From: Lingula anatina | Taxonomy: Eukaryota; Brachiopoda; Lingulata; Lingulida; Lingulidae | Direction: 5' to 3' | DNA: 64,000 nucleotides | Assembly (NCBI RefSeq): GCF_001039355.2 | Contig: NW_019774291.1 | Span: 561,276-625,275 of the forward strand | Part shown: one piece after another, positions 14,268 to 24,939 of the stretch | How positions within the stretch are numbered: position 1 is the stretch's first letter | Layout of the letters: each line of letters opens with the position of its first letter | Notes under the pieces: model-generated | Told to the model about the DNA's origin: nothing | The model's database searches: none | The model's input: only the letters and a program-made list of their open reading frames with translations | Program-made: the position numbers and the translations under genes

Positions 14268-14359
14268 TGGTGTCCTCTCTAGCTGGAGGCTCCCCCCACT
14301 ACTCCCCTGATCCGATGTCATCAAGGATAGAAGCAGCCACCAACAATGCAGCGGAGCTC
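14268..14359 (-). other. LARP4: Second copy of LARP4 exon 1, probably an assembly duplicate
   Basis: This exon repeats 11412-11503: same ATG (14321-14319), same 18 codons, same CTAAAAT-side acceptor and GTAAGT donor. It lies in the second copy of a near-identical 2.6-2.9 kb block. A real transcript needs only one of the two. If the block is a false duplication, this copy is the one still attached to the upstream promoter region, and the true gene would start here. Confidence 0.8.
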
Positions 14360-15645
14360 CTAAAATATGAAATATATTACAGTGACCAATAAATAAACAT
14401 GAATGGATACAGACTGGTGTCTGGAGATCAATCAATAAGGATTGCATAAAAAATGTTACATCAGAAATTCTGCAATATACCCTAAGAGAGAGTAAGAGGA
14501 CAGAATATATATTTATAATTGTGTGCAGAGTCAAGAGAACAAGAGGATAGGCACTAACAAATACATATTAGCAAAAGAAAAGGCAAATTTTTTGTTAAGG
14601 CAGATTGAAATATGTCAGGTCAGTGTAAATGCAACTAATGGCCCTTGTCAAATTGTTTCAATTGGTACAACTGGCAATTATACTTCCAAGTAAACGATGC
14701 TAAAGATGTTCAACATAAAGATTTTCTTCCTCTTTACTTCAGCCAGCACATGATTTTTCTCGAACTTCATTATGCTGGAAAATGGGAAGGCACTATTCTG
14801 TGCTGCTGATATCACAAAAAATGCTGTTTATAAGAATTTTAAGAATCATAAAATTTTTTTTGGTGGTAATTGGATTGTACTTTATTTTCTTAGGCAGTAC
14901 AAATGCTTGTTTTAAAAAATTAAAATAAAATTATGATCTGTGGTTTGTACAAAACCAAAAGACCTCAAATTACACTTTGATTCAAGTCCTGGAAAACCAG
15001 TAAATGGAATGTGGGATATATTACAAAAAGAAGACATAATAAATCCTTAATTACATGAATGTTATTGTTAACAAAATATATATCTTAAACATAAACTGTA
15101 GTCACTCAATGGTTGAAATGCATTAGATATATTCTGTAGTAAGACAGCAAAGCATAAGAATAACAAGTATACCATCATTTCAGAATCTACATTATATGAG
15201 CACTATACACTGTTTTATTCAAACTATAAAATAGTAATTTATCTTGAAATACAGTGTCAACTATAATTAAAGCAGTTGTTCATTAGCCTATCTATAGTTT
15301 GTCAAGAGTTGTTAGGTTAAAAATTTAAGTGTACTATTTTATGGTTAGATAGTTTCCATTTTCATTTACGTGTATACTACAAGTTAATAGCAACTTTTCA
15401 AAAAGCTCCAAATGAGAAAAATAAACCATCACATGTTCCTTATGAAGTTTAGAAATATATCTGACTGACTGACTGGTATCATGTACATAACATATATGGG
15501 GTCAACCATAAGGCCTGTAAAAATGAACGTTGAGATATCATTGTAAGATACTGAAATGTTTATAAGACTAATTACAAGTTTAGAGTATATTAAGCAACTT
15601 AATATTATAGGTTAACTCGATGCATTATGTTGATATATAAACAGA

Positions 15646-15706
15646 ATGTCACAAATATTACGAACGCCACAGGGAAATTACACAACAGCGGGACCACAAA
15701 CAGCTA
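15646..15706 (+). other. Candidate plus-strand exon, unassigned
   Basis: An acceptor-like ATAAACAG precedes an open stretch that starts with ATG (MSQILRTPQGN, 21 codons) and ends at a good donor (ACG|GTAAGT). A second acceptor-to-open-stretch lies at about 16270 (TTTCACAG, then VPPSLIHHHP) but reaches a stop within 23 codons. I do not recognise the product, and reading the first stretch in the +2 frame is also open. It sits just beyond the end of the duplicated block, so its upstream context is unreliable. Confidence 0.25.
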
Positions 15707-16069
15707 CGGTAAGTTTGTTCCTTGTCAAGCTTTTATCAACTCGGGTAAATCTTCATTGGTGCCATTTGTCTGACCAAAAACAGGAAAATACTAAAGGAAT
15801 GCTCAAAAATTGATAGATGTTTTACAAAAATTATACAAAATTGAATCATTTTCTTCTGCAATTATAAAGTTGTGCATGCCGAGATGTCAATTTGCAGAGT
15901 AGAAATTATTAGTAGGGATATCCTCCATCCATTTCCACCGCCAACGCGCAAAGTAGTATGATAGGTATGACAATTCTAAGATTATAAAGTTTAAGATTTG
16001 GTAACAGTACAAAATTCTTGTAGCTTGTAGCTACCTTGGTTAACACAGCATTTGTTTTACCCAATTTAG

Positions 16070-16110
16070 GCAATACACGTGATATCAAAATGGCGGCTAC
16101 CATGTTCCCC
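16070..16110. promoter_or_regulatory. Probable LARP4 promoter elements: E-box and YY1-type site
   Basis: CACGTG lies at 16076-16081 and AAAATGGCGGC at 16087-16097. The latter matches the YY1 core seen at many animal transcription starts, where it often overlaps the start of transcription. On the minus strand a possible non-coding leader exon would run from here to a donor-like AAG|GTAGCT at about 16035. A second AAAATGGCGGG is at 16508. The assignment to LARP4 rests on position only. Confidence 0.4.
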
Positions 16111-17825
16111 CTGTCAGGATTGAAGGAAAACAGTGGTGTTGCATGAGAGAGAATACGAGAGGGGAAGGGTTAGTGAATGTCTATATCAAGTTTAGTACCT
16201 TTTCTTCTCTGACACCTGAACTGTGCTGTCTTCGGAGCCCCCACCCCTCAAAACTCGCTATGTTTCACAGGTTCCGCCTTCTCTTATACACCACCATCCA
16301 CAGCAGAAATCACATTGGTCAGATTACTGCCCAGCATAGTAACCAAGGGCTTCCGCCGAAAAACGAAACAAATCACGGTAATTATTTTTTACAAAGTTAT
16401 AAAATGGACACATACGTTATTTTCTTAGCAAAAAATAATAATTTACATATGTCTTTACTTAATGTAATAGACTGTATTCAAATCCTGAATAAAACAATTG
16501 GAAACCGAAAATGGCGGGAGTTCGCAGACGCAGTGCGGTGACCTGGACTCCATGGTACTATATTTGATGCCCCTAATATTGGCAATCCAACAAGCATTGG
16601 CCTTTTGCTTGATTGTGTTAGCAAAGACGCAAAACATTCACGTACAAAGCTCCACGAAAACGTGCTGGAGAATTTACAGAACTGAGTTATCATCGAGTTA
16701 TAATAATTAGGCTAGTAGGGTTTTTGACTATTTAATTGAATTTTAAAAACTTTATTAGAGGTTTGGTCACTCTACTGGGGTTGCATTTTGTAATTGTCAC
16801 CCGAATAGGCTACTATCAATAGGCGCCGCGCTTCACAGTCATGCACAGTGCGTTTAATTTTAGTTCTCAGTTCAGAGAGTTCCAGTTCTGAATCCACGTA
16901 AAAACAATAACCTTAGAAGGCAATTAGTAGGCTAGTTTTGCTGACGGAAAATTTTATTCGTGGCACTCGCCTTCACATTCAAGGAAAAATAGGGGCCTAA
17001 TCAGAATCATGGCGACACATATAGGCCTAGGGGCCTATATACCAATATGATGTCAAACTATCATTGTAATAAATCACAAATGAATATTTAATGGTTATCC
17101 CCCAGAATCTGGAGTTTAATCTTGGGGATGGCGGAGAAAATGCGTGTATAGTAGGGCCTACATTTTTTTTTTTTTTTTTTGTCAATTTTGAAATTATAAT
17201 TGCGCAATAGATTCATTTTTTCTGAGATTGGTGTGCAAATAAAACGGCAGTTTTACTACATGAATGTGCCAGTTGCATTCAAATTATGGTTATATTGTGA
17301 TAATCTCTCCAAAAAGGTCAAATGCGGTCAAATGCATTTCAAGAATGCGCAAACACGAAACCACAGAGTTAAATTCCAAAGAGGATAATATCAGACCAAT
17401 AGACCATTCTGAGAACCATTGCATATGAAAACGATTTTTAAAAAGATGGTTCAACCATAAAGTCTATGCCAGCAAAAATAATAAAAAAATTAAGTAACAA
17501 CGAATTTAAAGTATATGTTACTGAAGGAAGTAGGTTTAATTTGTTTGATGTTTGTCGAACTAAAACAATTTTTTCAGAAACATAGTATGTTACTTTTGAT
17601 AACACTTCGTGATTTGCAAATTATTTCATCTCAGTGCAACAGTCTCGTTTCTTTTGGTTGAGCATAACTGTGATTCAGCCCTGGCACAACAATAGCTCTC
17701 ATATAACAGTAGGCCTATATCAAAATGTAATTGTTTCCACAGCGTTATAAAAAATTGCATTCAGCCTTCGCTCAGGCTGATGCGCACCACTCTTTGACAT
17801 TCAAATCTATCAGTTATTCCTGCGT
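16110..17825. other. Intergenic region between LARP4 and CRYL1
   Basis: It contains candidate start-site motifs (AAAATGGCGGG at 16508-16518), a short GC-richer patch near 16820-16860, a poly-T run near 17164-17180 and a minus-strand AATAAA (16953-16958) that could end CRYL1 transcripts about 870 bases past the stop. No further convincing exon is seen. Confidence 0.5.
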
Positions 17826-20694
17826 TTAATCATCCCCCATTTCTTTCTTGAGTTTTGCCAACGCCATAAGTCGGTCGTCTCGCCACTTTCTTTTCTCAGG
17901 AAGCCCATCTACAGTAGAAAACGTTCTGCACATGGCGTCGTGGATCTTCTTAGCAGTGTCCGAGTCAGATTTAAGCTCGGTGACCGGTTTCATATCATTG
18001 AGAACTGCCCATATTGAAGGTCCATAACGGTCCACATTATCAGTGACGCCTGTAAAAATAGCGATTATCTTGAAAAAACAAAAGGAAGAAACGTTGCTCT
18101 GCTTCATACTCTCGTGTAAAAAAATTGATTGATTGAGAGATAGAGAGACCGAGAAGAGAGACAGAGAACGAGAGAGAATATTTCGTTTCGTTGGTCTTAC
18201 CAAATCCATTCATGTGCATAGTTTCAAATTGGCCTGTAAAAGCATATCGCATACCAAGGCCATTCTTCAGGATTTTTTCTACGTCTTCTGGCTCCAATAC
18301 ATCATCCTGAAACGACGTAGCCTAAATGATCGAACAATCAAATAAACAGTATTGGTTGGAGAAAAGTCATGCTTCACGTATGAAACGTTGCCTGCTAACT
18401 ATAGATAATTAAACAGTGAGCAAATAATAATTAAAATGCTATAAATCTCAATTATACTTACATTTGTACGGTGAAGGCACCCGATAGTAGGCCGAATAAC
18501 AGTTACCAAATTATTATGCAAACTGTTGAAGAACGCGAGCAAAGATTTGATGAACACCGGACAATGACTGGATAAAAACTTGAACGTTAGACCACTCACC
18601 AGGCGTTGTACATTACCTCTACTAAATCCCAGCACACTTTTATGATTGCATATTGAATTCTATTGATTCCAAATCCTAAAATCTCTTTCTTAAACACGAT
18701 TGGTTTCGATCCCACTTCTTCCATTAGATCTTTAACTCTGGTCGAGACATCTGCATCTGTCCACGGGGCGGGAATCAGTTCAATCAAAGGTGCGTAGTAA
18801 GGGGGGTATATCTGGAATTATATTTGAGCAATCAGAAAAGACCTATTCGAAAACAAATGGTTAAGTAGAACGTCTTCTGGGAAGATCGAGGAACGTTCTC
18901 GCACGAGCTGTTAGGGTGAATTTACCTATACCCGAATGCCGTTTTACTTACTTAATTCAATTTTGCATCATAACAAGGCTGGATGTGCTGTTTGTCAAAT
19001 CTCAAGATAACTAAGCACTTTAAGTAGAAACTTCTCTCCAGTGCTAATCGACGGAAGAAGAATGAAATACTTCAAAACAAAACATCTCTTTGAGGCTTGA
19101 TTTAAAAATAACACTTCCAATGTGATGATCGAAATACCAACCGGATGAACGACAATGCATCGGTTTTTTAAATTAAGGCCTTCAGAAAATTGAGACGCAG
19201 GAATACAACTGGTTGAGCTTGCAAGAATGGTGTCAGACTTAACCAGCTTGTCTAACTCTCCGAACACTTTCTTCTTCAAGTCTAATCTCTCTGGTACACA
19301 TTCCTATATCAGAAAAAAAGATGGAAGAGTTTCTCTTCAAGCCAACCTGAGTTTCAGAGAACGCTGGAAACTAACCTCTTTATTATCAGCATGCCTCTGC
19401 CGTTTCCGGTGGCCTCTGAAACTCAGGGCGCTTATAAAACGACTTTTAAAACAAAAAATATTTTTACAAAATGAATAATGAGGAAGTATGCAACTTATCG
19501 TTCAAGACTGTTTTAAGCAAATTATAATATCTGTTTCCATTTCCACATGGAAAATAAATTAATTTTGAAAACAAAAGGGGAAAAAAAAGAAAATTAATGT
19601 AAGAATGTAGGCCTACGTACGTGAACGTAAAAGGCGCTCTCTACGCAATCTCTCATATCTGTCGCCACAGTAATAAGTTTGAGTTGCTCTTCTGCTGTCA
19701 ATTTTCCTTTGAGCAAACCATTGGCCTGTAGCGCCGTAAAGCGCTGTTCTATGTAAGACATAGCATCTTTCAGCATGTCTTCAGATATATCATAAATTTT
19801 TACCATATAGCCAGCACTAGCATACAACATGGCAAAGCTTCTCCCTATCAGGCCGCTGAAATACATTCGATACCAGGATAGAGAACTTGAATCCACGGTT
19901 TTATTAAAAATAAACAGACAGTTTTCACACACACATATAACATATACAGGTATTTGCAATCATACTGGTATTCATCAATATGAGAATCTGATGAGTGATA
20001 AATAATATGGGTTCATATCTTTGATTAGTTTATGGGACAATAATAAAAAAACATTCACTGTGCTTTTTTTCTGATGTTTGTTCGTTTTCAGTCGGTCAGT
20101 TGGTGGACGAGAAACTCAGCTCTGTTGACATGGTTATCAAACGTATCTGACACGACGACCGGCACTTTCACGGCACTTACAGTAAAAAAAGCTTAGATAG
20201 CCATAAAAACCATATGGTGAATGTGGATCTCAAAAGAGGATAAGACGACGGTGGCCCAACTCACTAAACAACAAGTAGCGCTATATAGCGATTTTATCAA
20301 ACTAAACAAATTTTGATCGTTTTTAAAGGTAGAATAGTGTGTTATTCTAACGTGGCTTTGTGTGATTTTTAGATTTATTTACTGGTCCAGGTGACAAATG
20401 CGCGTGGGTTTTCAAGTGGGTTGGCCACATTTGATCCGTGGATGTGTTAGTCTGTGGATAAACTCTGTAGTGAATGCTCTGTAGATTCTCTTGACCTCCA
20501 TTTAGATGACACACCCCCTCCTCTCGATTCTTACAGACAGGAGTAAATACGCTGTAAATATGCACTCTGCTCAGTGGGTTACGAGTAATTAAGACCTCTT
20601 TCTGACTGTTTCTGATTCTATTGTAAGGTCTAAACCTGATATAGAATCTCGTGCCTCACCTGCCTAAAACTGCGATATTTCCTTTCGACGCCAT
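17826..20694 (-). CDS. CRYL1: Lambda-crystallin homologue (L-gulonate 3-dehydrogenase)
   Basis: Six minus-strand exons join in phase: 20694-20660, 19855-19621, 19303-19142, 18811-18617, 18306-18201 and 18049-17826, giving 318 residues; I recall the human protein as 319. The family oxidises L-gulonate with NAD+ in the cytosolic uronate cycle and belongs to the 3-hydroxyacyl-CoA dehydrogenase fold. The start [20 protein letters not shown] carries the Rossmann GxGxxG motif. Then come [14 protein letters not shown], the nucleotide-fold segment [11 protein letters not shown], the catalytic-type [16 protein letters not shown] (human HPVNPPYY), [39 protein letters not shown] and the C-terminal [15 protein letters not shown]. 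The donor at the end of exon 3 is GTTGGT, chosen because it keeps the HPxxPPYY alignment. The gene looks intact. Confidence 0.96.
20400..20505. mobile_element. Fragment of type C MITE upstream of CRYL1
   Basis: TTTTCAAGTGGGTTGGCCAC, then ATTTGATCCGTGGATGTGTTAGTC split over a short span, matches the right half of the type C elements. The other terminus is not evident. Confidence 0.5.
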
Positions 20695-21324
20695 TTGCTC
20701 TTTCGATAGTCTTTGAGTGCAAAGATCAGTAACAGAACATATGTGTGTATATAAATATGTTCAGGGTATTATCAGCTTAAAGTAAACCTCTGTACTGCAT
20801 TCGTATCACATGGAAACACGTGACCACAATATACTCTAACACAATGTAAGTATTATCATGAAACTTTGGACGCAAAGAAATAGCCAGCGCAGCCGACTGT
20901 AAGCTGCAAATTGAAGGGGTCCACTGCAAACTGGCGATCCCTGCCTCGCCCCAACTTCCAAAAAGGTGCTGTTATGGAAAAGTTGCTCTAATGTAAGTGA
21001 ATGATACAGCCCAGAAAATTCTTTACTAGACCCTATTGCAATTTTCTTTTGCGATTTTCCTTTTTTGAAGTAAGTAATACATGAACTTTTAATGATAACA
21101 CTGGTATTTTAGGGTACAGCTATAAAAAACTATCATCCTCCAGGAAGTTTTTCATACATTTATATTCAATTTCATATTCCACCAAAAATTGAATACAAAT
21201 TGAATAAGATCACAAGGCTTCAATTTATATTGACAGAATAAATCAAAATTATTTTATTCATAATAAGTTTAGGCATTCTTTATAATGGCAAAAGCGGTAT
21301 AAAAGTGCAATTTTTCTATACTTT

Positions 21325-21600
21325 CCAATGGTTAATGAATCCTTTCCGACATTTAAAGTAAGTCCATTGTTTTTTGTTTCTTTTTTAAGTATGGTTTTTG
21401 AAATAATCTCTAAAGCGAATATTACACAGGGTACCCATCTACGAAGTCCACATGGCTTGATGGCAAGCACATGTCAGAATAATTGCAATAACTGCCTTTT
21501 TGGTGGTAAAATGGAATTTATTACATTTCTGTGTGTTGTTTAGAATGTATTTATTTGGGAATTTTGAATCTCATATGAAGATTTGTTATCCTTTTATTTC
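21325..21600 (+). repeat. Dispersed repeat R, copy 3 (diverged)
   Basis: CAATGGTTAATGAATCCTTT, a T-rich stretch, AATAATCTCTAAAGCG, CAGGGTACCCATCTACG, TAACTGCC and TCTCATATGAAG occur in the same order as in the copies at 10.5 and 13.4 kb. The central palindrome is degraded here. Confidence 0.65.
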
Positions 21601-21744
21601 CTTGCATGTAACACTTCTTGCTAAACAAGTTCCTGTGAACCCACTAACTAGGAGATTTACTCAGCAATGTTCAATATCTAAAAGGGTATCTGAGACGTAA
21701 TACTACAAAGCAGCATGACAAAGAATTGCCACTAAGTAATATAA

Positions 21745-21900
21745 TGTTTCAGCATAACAATCTTCCACGGAAATCACAAAGTGATAATTTATAATACTAT
21801 CTTTAATGTTCCAATTTTTATAATGTTTCAGCATAACAATCTTCCATGGAAATCACAAAGTGGTAATTTATGATACTATTCTTAATGTTCCAATTTTTAA
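21745..21900 (+). repeat. Two-copy tandem repeat, unit about 78 bases
   Basis: ATAATGTTTCAGCATAACAA and the following sequence up to GTTCCAATTTTTA occur twice back to back with a few substitutions. It lies just 3' of the AAMP stop. Confidence 0.8.
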
Positions 21901-21942
21901 AAATGAAGTTTATGTGACATTATAGTCTTCCAAAACACATCT

Positions 21943-24393
21943 TCATCTGTCAGGCGAGTGTAAAGAATATACTCTGACTGTCTCATCGCTGGATGATGTT
22001 AGAAGGTGATTGCCATCCCTGAAAGCGTAAATAAAATAAATCCACTAGAGGTTGATTTGCTTTTTAAAGTTAAAACTTCATATTATTTAAAAAATTAAAA
22101 CCTATATTCAATTTGTAGCAAAAATAAATATTCTGTTGCTCTTATTTATACAGTCACCAAATTTATTTACACATCCAAGCTTTACCTCATTCAAAAACAC
22201 ACACAAAGTTTTTTGTATGAAATTTTAATCTAACTAGAAAGCAAAGCTGGCAAATATACAGACACCATACAGGAAACAAGGCAGCAAAGCTGACAAATAT
22301 TCAGAGATTCAGATACAGAAAAGAGTGCGCCAAATGTTTTGACCAATTTTGATGCACTATTACATAAAGCTTTAAAATGGCATAATCACTTTTACCCTCT
22401 TACATTATTTACTGTATATAAAAATGTATATAAAAATTTCAAAACAGGTAGCATTTAATGAACCAAGTGAATAGTAAAAGCCAACAAGTAGAAAATATGA
22501 GAACCAATAGTGTTTGTCATTCATTTTGCAAGTCACTTTCTGCTGAGACAGAAAATATTAGAAATGTCTGTTGATAATTTACACCAGTAACAAACATCAA
22601 ATTTAATTCATGTTGAAGTCTAATACCCCACTGGGACTGTACTAACCTAGATATGGTTAAATCTAATATCTCTGCCCCGTGTCCCATCCACTGTGCCTCT
22701 GTCTTGCCTGTCCTTGCATCCCACAGCCTTACTGTCCCATCTAGGCTGCCTGTGTACACCATGGGGGATGTGTTATCCCACTTCAGCCTCACAATTCCAG
22801 CCTAAAATGGCAGAGACTTTGTAAAAAAAAATATACCTGTCTAGAAAAAGCCACACAATTTTGTTTGCATTTTAGATCCAACTGCTAACTGATACAGAGT
22901 AAATCAGAAGGCACTGCTAATTCTCCTACATAAAAACTGAACATTATACTAACGTTATTTCCCATCTAACCAGATAAGTGACATCTTTGCCAGCAGGTAT
23001 AACAATTCAGGTTATATGACAATCTTACCTCATTATCACACTGTTGTCTAACAGTCTGCTTTGTAAGGTCCCAAAAGCACAGGGAACCAGCAAGAGTGCC
23101 TGTAGCTAAATATGGGTTGCTGTAATTTACATATAATAAAGCAATTGAATTAACATTGGTGAAAAGCATTGTAAACATCATCTGTACCATTCTCTTACAA
23201 TTCAAAGAGAAGAGAAGAGAAATACAATATATACAATACATTGGGCAAACAACATCATCAAAAGTACTACAAAGGCAAAACAGGATGTAAAGTACAAATA
23301 CAGGACAACAGATGGACTATACAAGTGACTGAGTGGACCCAAAAGAATTGGACCAGAAAATATGGTAGACTAAAGACAAGATGGAGAGAGATGACCTAAC
23401 CAAAATATATGACCTCACGTGGACATAAAAACAACAAAGGACAAACTTTTATGGAAGCATTCCAGGAATAGGTTTCTTCAAATGGACTGATATTATCTCT
23501 GAATTTAGATGAGATGTATATTATTTGTGCTGATCATTGTGTTCATACTTTTAATTAATCAACTGATTCCTTTTCAAAGTGCTTACTTTGGTGAGCAACC
23601 CACTGCCTCTACAGAGTCCTCTTTTTCAGCAGCGGAGGCATCTGTTTCACTGGACTGTTTTTTGCAATTAAATGTTGTCACCACCTTCATACGAAAAATA
23701 GGGTAATTAAAACATTCCATGTTCTCAAGTCAAAAACACATACAATATGAGCATGTGTGTATGCACAGACACAGTGAGAGAGACAGAGAAAGTATAATTA
23801 TGAATATAACATTCTCCATCACAAAAAAAATTATCACTATATTGAAATTATTCATGCATTTATATCAATTGCTTCCAACATCCTACCCTTACCTTGCCAT
23901 TGTTTGAGTTAATAACCTTGGCAGTGACATCAACTGACCCTGTGACAACCATGACATTATCTGGGTGGCAGTCTATGCATGTAATAGCACCATCATGAGC
24001 ATCGTGACCTGTGTTGGAACAAAAATTATCAATCACTGGTAAATGCAAATGCTTGGGCTTTCTATACTCTAACACCCAAAGATGGTGACATGCACCACCT
24101 AAAATGTATGTAAGAGTACTTCTGATCCCAGCAAAGAAATTACATTCACGGAGATTTTTTGCGATTTTTAAACGAAAACTATGCGGTTTATGCAAACACT
24201 TACCAGATATGGAGTGTAATGGGGAACCTTCTTTCAGATCCCAAATTTTAACAGTCCCATCATCATAGCCTGTACATGCTCGCTTTCCTGCAATATGTGA
24301 TAAATCCTGTACTCATATCTACCTTAGTCATTCCAAAAAAAAAAAAACATTTAGGGATATATTCTGCACTTTAATATTCTTGCATAAAAATAC

Positions 24394-24436
<43 letters not shown>

Positions 24437-24890
24437 CACCTAATCCAAACAAAATAGGCACTGGTCTACATGAATTAAGAGAATATGCAAATATTTTAAT
24501 GCAAAAGCGTAAAAAAGTGTTATTTGCCTCCAGCTTTTTTTTTTTTTTTACTCATCGAAATCTGCACATCTCTACATGAAATTGTGGTTTTTGCACAGCC
24601 TTCTCATGTCATTAGAAAGTCTGACTGTGTGAAAGAAAGCAGAAAAAGTGGAAGTAATGTTGTCTTGTATGTATTTCCATACCATCAGGTAAAATTCTGC
24701 CCTCACTGCATGTACATCCTTGACCTTGGAAAGTTTTACAGTCTCCTCCAGGAATCTTCCACATCCACATCTCCCCATCTACTGTGCCAGCCAGCAGAAT
24801 GTGAGCACAATGATGCCATCTGAGCCACTAAAAAATATCATTATCCATAATATTCCATTCCATTTAGCAGTTTTAAAAACCTAAATGTGT

Positions 24891-24939
<49 letters not shown>

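Larger units (their letters stand above)
8841..15637. repeat. Large direct duplication joined at a single N, likely a false haplotype duplication
   Basis: Bases 8841-9135 match 12785-13077, and about 10183-12780 match 13078-15637, with only scattered substitutions and small indels. Copy 1 carries about 1.05 kb (9135-10183) missing from copy 2; both breakpoints fall in AAATAAAT-type simple sequence. Copy 1 has a 44-base unit twice (about 10797-10884) that copy 2 has once. The two copies abut at one ambiguous base, 12781. Allelic haplotypes left unmerged by the assembler would give exactly this; a recent true tandem duplication is the alternative. Confidence 0.88.
20695..21942. other. Intergenic region between CRYL1 and AAMP
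   Basis: It holds the CRYL1 5' flank, one copy of dispersed repeat R and a two-copy tandem repeat (separate entries). No exon is supported. Possible AAMP poly(A) signals (minus AATAAA at 21593-21598 and 21550-21555) fall inside repeat R. Confidence 0.5.

Noticed and set aside
16143-16541. 132-codon plus-strand open frame upstream of LARP4
   Set aside because: It matches no family, lacks a clear promoter or splice context and overlaps other weak candidates.
18133-18345. Arg/Glu-rich plus-strand open frame
   Set aside because: It is antisense to CRYL1 exon 5 and an AGAG-rich intron.
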